Of a stretch of DNA of 64,000 nucleotides, positions 1 to 11,000 are shown piece after piece. Source of the stretch: Ipomoea triloba. Lineage: Eukaryota > Streptophyta > Magnoliopsida > Solanales > Convolvulaceae. A program made the position numbers and the translations under genes. The stretch covers positions 6,469,264 to 6,533,263 of the forward strand of contig NC_044923.1 in assembly GCF_003576645.1 (NCBI RefSeq), given 5' to 3'. Numbering within the stretch: the first letter of the stretch is position 1; every line of letters starts with the position of its first letter. The notes under the pieces are model-generated. The model made no database searches. It was not told where the DNA came from and saw nothing but the letters and a program-made list of their open reading frames with translations.

Positions 1-2
1 TG

Positions 3-692
3 GACGAGCTTCCCCAGGATCGTTCGTCTGATGTTCCGGATGTTGGGTTAACTGCAGAACAGCAGGCATCATTTCCTACTTTTACCGTTCGGGTTTCACA
101 TTCGTTTTTCATAGATGCATTGGAGGATCTCACCTCACGTCAGAGGAAGGATATTATTGCCCTTGGGTTTGGTGGCCTCCTTGATTTGAAGTTTAAGAAG
201 TTGCTTACTAGGTTGGGTCGTTGGTTGTTATCAAATTTTGACCCTACTAATATGTGTATTAATCTTGAAAAGGGTGAGGTCTTGCCAATAACTGAGGAAG
301 ACGTTAGTTCCATTATGGGGTTCCCACGGCGCAATGGGGTTATAACTAGGCGGGATCGGCACGTAAAGAGTAAGCTGTTGAATGCTTGGCGTCTCAAGTT
401 TGACAAGACTAAGTATGATGTCAAGCCATCTGAGGTGTCAAACTTTATTCGAACTGATCTTGAGTCTGGCGAGTGGTTCCAGCGCCATTTCATGATGTTG
501 ATGATTTCGACATTGATTTCATGCATGGGTAATGGATACTGCCTAGATGATGTTGAGTCCATTCCGAATCTGAACTGGTGTAGGTTTCTAATCGAGGAGC
601 TGGTTTCTACCTATGCGCTGTGGCGGGCGGGGTCTAATCCCCGTTTTACAGGTCCTATTGTTTTCTTAATCGAGCACACAACTTCCTACTAA
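3..692 (+). pseudogene. Fragment of a Ulp1-transposon / plant-mobile-domain-like protein
   Basis: The frame is open from the left edge of the window, so the true start lies outside it; there is no ATG near position 120. It encodes about 229 residues and ends in TAA. The central part (RLGRWLLSNFDPTNM, then ITEEDVSSIMGFPRRNG) has the pattern of the N-terminal region of plant transposon proteins that carry a Ulp1-like cysteine protease further downstream, a fold related to the plant mobile domain. No protease domain follows: the frame stops and abuts an opposing FAR1-like frame four bases later. It is therefore probably a truncated element, not a host gene. The family call rests on motif memory only and a profile search could change it. 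Confidence 0.5.
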
Positions 693-695
693 ATG

Positions 696-1709
696 TCACA
701 CAATAACCATACACACTATTACGGGCATTGTAAATAGAACGAACCTGTTTGTGCGGTAGGTTGCATCAAATGAAACCATTTCCCCAAACTGAAGGTAATT
801 CTGCTTTGCTATTGGGTCACATTCCCCAAACTGAAGGTAATTCTGCTTTGCTATTGGGTCACACCAAAACACTCTACACAGTTTTTGCTCTGCTATTGGG
901 TCACACCAAAACACTCTACACAGTTTTTGCTCGGCTATTGGGTCACACCAAAACACTCTACACAGTTTTTGCTCGTCATCAACGTCGTAATCAAACGTGT
1001 ATGTAGCAAACAACGTTTTTTTCTTCGTGTATTTCTCTATAATTGATTGTGCATCGGCATCGTGTACCTGCGCCTGAACATCCCTTCTGCAATTCCTGAA
1101 GTCAATACATGTAGCACCAACGCTATCTACACCACCGCCAAGTACGCTGTATAGCTCAAACGCTTTTGAAGTCCCTATGTTAGCCTTTTCACATGCTACT
1201 ATGAATGCTTGATGCCCGATTCCCAAGTTGCGGTTTATCTTGAGGAACTTTTTTGCCTCTTTGTCACATAAACGATGTTTATGAGTTTCAATCAACACAT
1301 TAATTGCGTAATGCCCGTCTTTTAGACGTTTTAGGGCACACCGAGCCATACACCCAACCTTGTTTGACACACGCCGGCGTGTGTTTATATTTGCTCCGTT
1401 GGCCTCTCCTGTGGTTGTTGACCTTTGTTCCTTTGTCACTGTGTACCCCTCTCTTGAACAAAGCAAATACTTCACTTCGACATCTCCATATCGGTTCTTC
1501 TTAACTGTGCTGCTTGGGACATCGAAACCTACAAATGCGGCATATTCTTTGTAGTACCCAACACCTTCGTCTAACGTCGAAAACCGTTGCCCAAGTAAGG
1601 GTTTAATACTTTCATCACAATCAGGTATACATTCGTATGCCCCATTTTCTTCATTGTCGGACTGTTCACCTATACGCGCGTCACCGTTGATGTTTTCATC
1701 ATCTGTCAC
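696..1709 (-). pseudogene. FAR1/FHY3-type MULE protein, truncated and carrying tandem repeats
   Basis: The minus-strand frame of about 337 residues has the FAR1 DNA-binding (WRKY-GCM1-like) layout: GQRFSTLDEGVGYYKEYA, a basic stretch, then C-R-A-x-x-x-x-x-L and THKHRL with the C/H residues of the zinc fold. After a helical linker it reaches FGEMVSFDATYRTN, the start of the MULE transposase domain, and breaks off a few residues later, so the DDE catalytic core is missing. No ATG opens the frame; the 5' codon is GTG just downstream of a stop, so the start is lost or lies in another exon. Between the linker and the transposase motif sits an in-frame minisatellite of 14-residue units. FAR1-like proteins are either domesticated regulators or transposases; this copy looks like a dead transposase. 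Confidence 0.7.
779..976 (-). repeat. 42-bp in-frame minisatellite inside the FAR1-like frame
   Basis: Roughly five head-to-tail units of 42 bp encode 14-residue repeats on the minus strand. Three read EQKLCRVFWCDPIA or a near variant, and two read KQNYLQFGECDPIA. All units share the CDPIA end. Because 42 is divisible by three, expansion kept the frame. The ancestral protein probably had one copy of each half joined in series before the MVSFDATY motif. Confidence 0.9.
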
Positions 1710-2331
1710 ACATTTAATCTAATTATGGCACATACTGTTTCTCATTCTGTAACTACTTAACAATAAAACAAACTAATCATTTGAAATTTAACAAACTATG
1801 TGGGGAATATTAAAACACTATCAGTATAGGTTAATTTATAACATTATCAGTATAGGTGTCATGTGTATACCCTTTTGAAATATAAGTAATATTTTCCACT
1901 CATTTTCTTCCACCCATATGCAATTTCTTTCACCTCTTCTTAAAACACAGCAAGGCAAACATAGTGAACACTTGTACTTTATTCAATTGCATACTTATCA
2001 TCCAAATAGATTTAAAACACTCAAAAAACACAAGGAAATAAAAACTAATTAAATCACGCAAATATGTACTCAAAAATTACAACAATCCTTGTAATTATTC
2101 GGAAAAATATGTAGTAAATCATGAACCACAATATTCTCACAAGGCAAACAATACATAGCGAAAAGTCACATAAACGCTGCTCAACGGCACACAAATTTTC
2201 AGGCCAAAAAAAACAATCCATCATATCCACATTCGCATGCTTAAAAATTGTATTTAAAAAAAAATAAATTGGACTTTGAGCATTAGGCACATGTATGCAT
2301 CGTAACACAAGCAATGTGTATAACATTAAAG
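1710..2331. other. AT-rich spacer without recognisable genes
   Basis: I see no coding frame with codon structure, no RNA gene and no terminal repeats here. Short frames on both strands are chance openings. Confidence 0.6.
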
Positions 2332-2983
2332 TATACCAATTTTCAAACAATGCCATGTTCGAAAATACTCAAGTTAATAAGTACATTCCTCACTATATAC
2401 CATTGAGTTGTCAAACACAATTAGGGGTAACGTCACATCTATTCCCCTAGTTGTCACCCAACGTCAACCGGCAACATCTCTGAATTTTAAAGGATATTCA
2501 ACCCCTATTCCAGCATCTTAACACGTTGAATTACAGAGTTTGGTATTTTCCACTCATTACGGATCACAACGATATGAGGAATCAGTACATACCTTGCATA
2601 GAAGGGCTCTCTGCGTTTTCCGGTGACGTTTCTCCAAAAATTTGCTCCAAAATCACCTCCATGTGGCCAACACAAATAATACAAGCTCCTTCGTAATAAT
2701 CTACTTAAGAAAACTGTCGCCAATGCTGAAAATACTGGTTATACACGTTCCTTTAATCTCACCCTCATTCCATAATTAAAAAATCATCAAATGCTAAGTT
2801 TGTAAATAAGAATCATACCTTAATTAATACAAAATTCAGAAAACTCTAATTTACCCCTATTTGATCTCAATATGGCGTGGACTATTAATTCTAATATTTA
2901 ATCTAAGCCTTTAAATCCTTAATATTGGATGGTTGAGATTACACCTCATTTGATCTCAAAATAAGTTGTCCTCACCTGAATAG

Positions 2984-3022
<39 letters not shown>

Positions 3023-4521
3023 TGAAAGGGATGGATACATATATTTCTGACATTACCAAAATATGCTGGTAACTTGCGACCTCCAACAACATTCTTTAAT
3101 TTTAGTAAAACTTTTCAACATACCACAAAATATATTGGTACAATCAAAAATATAAATATAAATACAAATATGTCAAAAATATTTTTTGACAAACTTTCCA
3201 ACATGTTGGTTCGTCCCTAATTCAAAAGGCTCTTGTATATATTAGTGCTTCAAACCCACTTTCCAAACGAATATGAGACAAATGCTTTTTCAAAGTTACT
3301 TTTTCACTTACATTTTCAATTCAAATAGGTCCTACTTTGGTTAATCCTTGAGTGAACTGAGGATCTCCCTAATTGTTACAACCTCTGCTTCTCTAGGCTT
3401 GAAAATCCCTTGTCAAGGAATTGCATTAGCGGCCACAAAATTTTCAAATTCATCCCTGATAACGGCGCCAAACCCCATTATGCCTTCTCTTTCATTAATT
3501 GTTGCATTAATATTCAGTTTTTTCTCTCAAATTCTGTCTAACAAATCAGTGAGTAAAGTACATCAATGTTCAGCTTAAGTAACCCATAGGAGGCTTTTAC
3601 CATTATTTATGCACATAGTTCAAGGAAGTAATCGCATTTTGAGTTGGAAGCCTTCTAGCTTGTCTCGAGTTCTGCAAGAAATTCCTAGCCAAACTAAATG
3701 GGGGTATTCTTTATTTAAAATGAAAAAAATATTGATTTATGTTCTTTCTTCTTCCTCATTCTCTTATCATCAACTGGTGATCATTTTAATGGTTCAACAG
3801 ACATGTGACATGCACATGTTCGTTTGGCGAATAAGTTGGCCTAGCAATAATTTTTTTTCTCTATTCTAACAAATTTTGATGTTTTCGCATATAATTGAGT
3901 CTAGGGCAGAGAGGAGATTTAATTAATTTTATATTTGAGCTGAGATTGGAGTGATGAAGACTACACTCTCTACATTTTATCTTTATTATCCCACTCACCA
4001 CACATTTGACATTTCCTCCTCCCACTGCATTAGTTGTCAAGTAAACATCCACTGCACATCCAATAATTTCCCAATGGATAATGACACCCATAACCATTTC
4101 ATCACCTTCACTTGTATTCTGCATTATATTGCACTAAAGTAAACTTTTTGGTAACTTAACATATTTTACTTTTTTTTTTTTAAACTAAAAATATGCTAGT
4201 TCAGTATCTTCTAACTTAATCTAGTGTTGGACTCCAACCTTAAGAATGCAGCTACTATAAGACTTATAACTCTGCAAGAGAGTTTTGTCAATTTTAAAGT
4301 CTTACTTGACACGAACATGATTAGTTTCAATACGTGGTTCTAATTGTATTTCCAAGAAATTCTTCCATTTCTTTTGAAAACTAATGGTTAATTATTAGTT
4401 TTTCGTGTTTAGTGAATAGTGAGATATTGAGGAATATCCAGAAAGTTATTTTGAGAATCGGTCAGATCCCTATCTCTTTTCGTTGTTTGAAGAAATGAAG
4501 AATTTTAAAAAATTGATCTTT
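2332..4521. repeat. First copy of a 2,190-bp duplicated segment
   Basis: This block recurs with a constant offset of 2,191 bases and no difference wherever I compared, including the length of its (TA)n tract near 2990-3019. It runs exactly up to the single N at 4522. It is AT-rich and non-coding as far as I can tell; identical short frames in the two copies carry no recognisable domain. Confidence 0.95.
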
Positions 4522-4522
4522 N
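4522..4522. other. Single-N assembly joint
   Basis: One ambiguous base sits exactly between two identical 2.19-kb blocks, which suggests two contig ends that overlapped but were joined without merging. Confidence 0.9.
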
Positions 4523-5174
4523 TATACCAATTTTCAAACAATGCCATGTTCGAAAATACTCAAGTTAATAAGTACATTCCTCACTATATACCATTGAGTT
4601 GTCAAACACAATTAGGGGTAACGTCACATCTATTCCCCTAGTTGTCACCCAACGTCAACCGGCAACATCTCTGAATTTTAAAGGATATTCAACCCCTATT
4701 CCAGCATCTTAACACGTTGAATTACAGAGTTTGGTATTTTCCACTCATTACGGATCACAACGATATGAGGAATCAGTACATACCTTGCATAGAAGGGCTC
4801 TCTGCGTTTTCCGGTGACGTTTCTCCAAAAATTTGCTCCAAAATCACCTCCATGTGGCCAACACAAATAATACAAGCTCCTTCGTAATAATCTACTTAAG
4901 AAAACTGTCGCCAATGCTGAAAATACTGGTTATACACGTTCCTTTAATCTCACCCTCATTCCATAATTAAAAAATCATCAAATGCTAAGTTTGTAAATAA
5001 GAATCATACCTTAATTAATACAAAATTCAGAAAACTCTAATTTACCCCTATTTGATCTCAATATGGCGTGGACTATTAATTCTAATATTTAATCTAAGCC
5101 TTTAAATCCTTAATATTGGATGGTTGAGATTACACCTCATTTGATCTCAAAATAAGTTGTCCTCACCTGAATAG

Positions 5175-5213
<39 letters not shown>

Positions 5214-6712
5214 TGAAAGGGATGGATACATATATTTCTGACATTACCAAAATATGCTGGTAACTTGCGACCTCCAACAACATTCTTTAATTTTAGTAAA
5301 ACTTTTCAACATACCACAAAATATATTGGTACAATCAAAAATATAAATATAAATACAAATATGTCAAAAATATTTTTTGACAAACTTTCCAACATGTTGG
5401 TTCGTCCCTAATTCAAAAGGCTCTTGTATATATTAGTGCTTCAAACCCACTTTCCAAACGAATATGAGACAAATGCTTTTTCAAAGTTACTTTTTCACTT
5501 ACATTTTCAATTCAAATAGGTCCTACTTTGGTTAATCCTTGAGTGAACTGAGGATCTCCCTAATTGTTACAACCTCTGCTTCTCTAGGCTTGAAAATCCC
5601 TTGTCAAGGAATTGCATTAGCGGCCACAAAATTTTCAAATTCATCCCTGATAACGGCGCCAAACCCCATTATGCCTTCTCTTTCATTAATTGTTGCATTA
5701 ATATTCAGTTTTTTCTCTCAAATTCTGTCTAACAAATCAGTGAGTAAAGTACATCAATGTTCAGCTTAAGTAACCCATAGGAGGCTTTTACCATTATTTA
5801 TGCACATAGTTCAAGGAAGTAATCGCATTTTGAGTTGGAAGCCTTCTAGCTTGTCTCGAGTTCTGCAAGAAATTCCTAGCCAAACTAAATGGGGGTATTC
5901 TTTATTTAAAATGAAAAAAATATTGATTTATGTTCTTTCTTCTTCCTCATTCTCTTATCATCAACTGGTGATCATTTTAATGGTTCAACAGACATGTGAC
6001 ATGCACATGTTCGTTTGGCGAATAAGTTGGCCTAGCAATAATTTTTTTTCTCTATTCTAACAAATTTTGATGTTTTCGCATATAATTGAGTCTAGGGCAG
6101 AGAGGAGATTTAATTAATTTTATATTTGAGCTGAGATTGGAGTGATGAAGACTACACTCTCTACATTTTATCTTTATTATCCCACTCACCACACATTTGA
6201 CATTTCCTCCTCCCACTGCATTAGTTGTCAAGTAAACATCCACTGCACATCCAATAATTTCCCAATGGATAATGACACCCATAACCATTTCATCACCTTC
6301 ACTTGTATTCTGCATTATATTGCACTAAAGTAAACTTTTTGGTAACTTAACATATTTTACTTTTTTTTTTTTAAACTAAAAATATGCTAGTTCAGTATCT
6401 TCTAACTTAATCTAGTGTTGGACTCCAACCTTAAGAATGCAGCTACTATAAGACTTATAACTCTGCAAGAGAGTTTTGTCAATTTTAAAGTCTTACTTGA
6501 CACGAACATGATTAGTTTCAATACGTGGTTCTAATTGTATTTCCAAGAAATTCTTCCATTTCTTTTGAAAACTAATGGTTAATTATTAGTTTTTCGTGTT
6601 TAGTGAATAGTGAGATATTGAGGAATATCCAGAAAGTTATTTTGAGAATCGGTCAGATCCCTATCTCTTTTCGTTGTTTGAAGAAATGAAGAATTTTAAA
6701 AAATTGATCTTT
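4523..6712. repeat. Second copy of the 2,190-bp duplicated segment
   Basis: The copy begins immediately after the N and ends where unique sequence resumes. Zero visible divergence, even in the dinucleotide tract, fits an assembly duplication much better than a genomic tandem duplication. Confidence 0.95.
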
Positions 6713-7890
6713 CTTCTAGTAGTTGAATATCTCTTGGACTAATCAATATACAATCTTCCAAATCTTCATTACTAATAGAATCCAAATTATCTCTTGATTC
6801 ATCATAGGATCCTTTCAGTTTGCTAGAATTCATTATTCTTTCAATTCCACATGCTTTTTCAGGACTTTGCAATTGAAGCTACTTTTTAAAAGAAATTTGT
6901 TTATTTATGTTTAAAAAATGTTATTTTCTTATATCTTAATTTTAAGTCATAATGTTTTTACAATAAAATTCTTTATATTCGGGTTGTTTGTGAATTGACA
7001 AGTGTTAAAAAAGAATTTATTAATTATTAATTAAATACAAGAACAACTAATAAACTATTATCACGTAATGAATATATTAGGAGTGGAATGGGGCTGGAAA
7101 TATACTATAGTATAACTCTATCAATATGGTTGAAAAAATTGACAAGGGAGGTGTCCGAGGGCTGCCTAATGCTTAGGGTGCCTAGGAGACAATTAATCCG
7201 CGCTTAAACGCCCAAGTGTATTTTTTATTTTTAAAAAGTTTGTTTTAACTTTGCTAATTATAAATTATTTAATACTTTAATGTTAATATTAAAATATTAA
7301 ATATTAACCTAAAAACATTTAGAGTTTGATCAATTTAGAATTATTTTGCGCAAAATTAACTTTGTTTTGAATAAAATAATCGATTAAAAAATAATAACTA
7401 ATCGGTCAATTAGATAACCTAAAAGTTCTAGTCAGCGATTAGCGCCTAGGCAGCCTAGTCGACCGCCTAGCCAACCGGCCGCTTAAATCACTAATTACGA
7501 TGATATGTCCAATCGACACCCAAGCTCAATTAATCGACACTTAAGCGGGATTTTTGCGACACTGCATACCAAAAATCTCTCCAATTACAAGCTTGGGGAG
7601 ACTGGAGAATGATAGCTTGCGGAGGCAAAAAAGAGGTGCGTGCAGATATGAAGCGTAAAGGATTAAAAGTGGAGACTTTATTGCACACCTTTGACAGTTG
7701 AAGACTAATTAATGGAATATGATTAAAGTTTAAACGCTTCCGTCTTGTACTCAGAATGACAAAATAAACAACGTGCCCGATTCTCATTGGCTGAAATCGA
7801 AACTCCTTGGATTAATTAAACTTAATTGATGAATTATTAGTCGGTAATCCAATTTCGCTGGCTTTCTAGTTTTTAGTTTCTAGACGGACT
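6713..7890. other. Intergenic, with a GC-richer repeat remnant
   Basis: Mostly AT-rich. Between about 7141 and 7500 there is a pair of GC-rich patches built on CCTAGG/GCCTAG motifs (GTGCCTAGG near 7180, GCGCCTAGGCAGCCTAG near 7442) that are partly inverted relative to each other and bracket an AT-rich core. This looks like a degraded terminal-inverted-repeat element, but I could not define its ends or a target duplication. Confidence 0.35.
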
Positions 7891-7892
7891 AT

Positions 7893-7900
7893 GATATAAG
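7893..7900 (+). promoter_or_regulatory. Possible TATA box of the KEA gene
   Basis: A GATATAAG motif lies about 130 bases before the chosen start codon, a plausible spacing for a TATA box and a 5' UTR near 100 bases. Nothing else supports it. Confidence 0.3.
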
Positions 7901-8029
7901 AGTTGCGGATCAAATTCTTAACGAACCATTTCACGCGCGGTCCCGCCAGATCTGAATTTGACGGTTTCTCGTGAATACACAATCAGCCGAGCGTTGTTGA
8001 TTCACTTCGCTTTCTCCTCTCGCTCTGCA

Positions 8030-11000
8030 ATGGCGAGGGTTTGCGTCGGGGAGAACAACCAGTCCTCAATTCGGATTTTGCTTGTGTTGATTGCAATCGC
8101 GTCTTGTGGGAGCACGGCTTTTGCCGCCAGATCGGAGCAGGAGATTAGGGAGCGCTTTTACGGTAATTTAGTTAATACGACGGCGCCGGAGAATGGAGAA
8201 GGCAGTATCGCCAAGATGTTTGATCGTGTCCTCGAAAAAGAGTTCTCCGAGAACGATCAACCTGAAGGTTAGGAGTATTCCTTTTTATTCCTCATACTTT
8301 TGTTGAAAATTGTTATTCTAGCTGTTACAATTTTGTTTTTTACTGGTATTGATTTTTTGTAAAATTTTGCGAAATGTGTCATTTTTCCATTTTGATGTTC
8401 TTTTTGCTGTCAGCTGGTGTTTGATACTTCTAGAATTAGAAATTATAATTAGAGAAAATAGTATTGCTGGGGGACGGATGTTCTCACGTTCCTGTGCTTA
8501 TATTCCGGCCTTTGCTGTTAGAAAGTTTGAAAAAACATATCAAAATGCATGTGATCATTTCTGTATGTAAAAATGTGTCATCTTGAGTCTCGTTTGTGTG
8601 AGAGTATTTGGAGTTGAACCGATTGCTTTAACAACTAATTGGAAACTCTTTCCCTTTTAATGTATACCTTTTTGGTGTTTCATAATTGTCTTTTAACATT
8701 TCAATTCAAGTGTTGACACAATGACACTACTGTCTTCTGAGCAGGTTCAGAGAAAAGCAGCTTTAACAGCTCTGTAGCTGATCAAGAAGTACGTTTTCAA
8801 ATGTTGTTAGAGTTGATTAATTGAGCATTTGAGCTCTGATGTTTGTGATATCTACTCCTGAATTCGAGCCGTAGAAATTTACTTTTGCACTAAAACTGGT
8901 GACATAATGTTTAATAGGCTGTACTGGAGACTGTTGCAATGATTACACATGATAAAGTCAAGAAAAATGAAACCCTCGAGGCAAAGTAAGCAAATATGGA
9001 CATGTAAATATGTAATTTCTTTTTTAATTTCTAACACACACTACTGGCATGGATTCTAATTGATCTACTAATTTCTTTTGCCTTTCAATTTCAGTGGTAC
9101 TAAATCTTTTCAATTTCAAGATGTTTTTTCCCTGGATAATGAAAATTCTGAAGATATGACAACATTGATAGACAAAAAGGTGAACTGACAGCTAGTACTT
9201 GACCAGAGCTTTTTGCAAAATGTTCCTGCATGCAGTTCCTGATGATCTTTATTTAACTGTAGGACAATATGTTTGTCATGTCAAATAAGAAATCAAAATA
9301 TCCAGTGCTTCAAGTTGATCTGAGGTTAATCCTTTTCTTTTTCACCTTAATTCTCTTGATGGTTTACGCTTGTACACTTTAGCGCTGAAAATTTAAAATT
9401 GAGGAGCTTTATTTCATATGCTAACTTGGGTATTTTGTAGGCTTATTTCTGATTTGGTGGTTGTTATTGTCTCTGCTGCCATAGGTGGAATTATATTTTC
9501 CTGTTTGGGACAACCAGTATGTGTTTTTTATGGTTTTGCCATTTTCTTATATTTTTGTGCGTTTGTTCCAAACTCACTGTGTAACACATGGTTGCTATGA
9601 TAGGTTATTGTTGGCTATCTTTTAGCGGGTTCTATAATTGGACCTGGGGGTTTGAAATTCATTAAGGAAATAGTACAGGTATGTATTCCAGGTGCTAATA
9701 AACTGTGATACTCCCCACCCCACCCTCTCCTCCTCCCTAAAAGAAAGTGAAGAAAAGAATGCTTGATTCCTTTTGAGAAGACATAATTTACTAGAAACTT
9801 ATATTCCCACAAGTAAATATTTAAGTATTATTATGCAGTCCTGCTTTTCACAATGAATTTTGAGCAAGTATTTTGTGACACTAATATTTTCCCATATGCT
9901 GTGATACCAATGCGCATCTGTACTTGGATATTTTTGCTGCATTTTGCCTTTGCATTATGATTTCCTGGAGACTGGTTGCAAGAGGGGTTCATTTCTCTCT
10001 TATCACACTTTACAGGTTGAGACCTTTGCGCAGTTTGGCGTTGTGTTCCTTCTGTTTGCTTTAGGTCTGGAGTTCTCTTTGACAAAGGTGCTTTGGCTCT
10101 CCTTATGATATTGCTCTCTTCTCTAATAGTTTTCTAGTTGCATTTCTTTTAGCATTTCATCTGTTTAGAGAAGTTAATTAACTTGTTCTTCCCCACACAG
10201 CTAAAAGTTGTGGGCCCTGTTGCAGTGGTTGGAGGACTACTTCAAATAGTTATCTTCATGTTCTTCTGTGGCATAACTGCAATGGTATGAATTTCAGATT
10301 TGATCTTTTCTTAACTTGCTACAAGTATGCTTAAATCCATGTTTTCCAATCTGTTGTAGTTATGTGGAGCAAAATTATCAGAGGGTGTGTTTGTAGGTTG
10401 CTTTCTCTCTATGTCTTCAACAGCAGTGGTATATTTCTTCTGCTAATAATCATTATCAGTGAATCCTTGTCTTATAGTGGGGTCAACCCCACTAGTTCTC
10501 CACTTTGAATATCATTGAATCAACAGGTGGTGAAGTTTCTGGTTGAGCGGAACAGTAATAATTCTATACATGGTCAAGTGACAATTGGTACACTTATATT
10601 CCAGGTAATCACACTATTCTATTGCTATGCCCAATATTCATATTCTGAGTTATGCATGACTTACTATTCCCATTTTATCTCCCCTCCTGATAGCCTATCT
10701 TCATATTTGAATAACATTATTTTCCACCCCAAAGCCTTATACTTTTTCTTATGTCTCTTCCTGCTAGGACTGTGCTGTTGGTTTATTATTTGCTTTGCTT
10801 CCTGTTCTTGGAGGTAATAGTGGAATTCTGCAAGGGTTGTTTGCGATGGGAAGACTGTAAGCTTAGCTTTTGTTTGCTTTCACATTTGTACAAGCACTTA
10901 TATGAGCAAAATGCTCCTTGCTTGTGCTAACTTGCTTTTGTTTTCTGCTGTAGGCTGCTGATCCTATCCCTCTTTCTCACTGCTGCATCTGTACTAACTT

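Noticed and set aside
3348..6333. Paired identical short frames that could suggest a duplicated small gene
   Set aside because: They are identical only because the 2.19-kb block is duplicated at an N joint; codon structure and homology are absent.
7958..8029. In-frame extension upstream of the KEA start codon
   Set aside because: The extension begins with TTG and lies in the presumed 5' UTR; ATG at 8030 directly precedes the family-like N-terminus.
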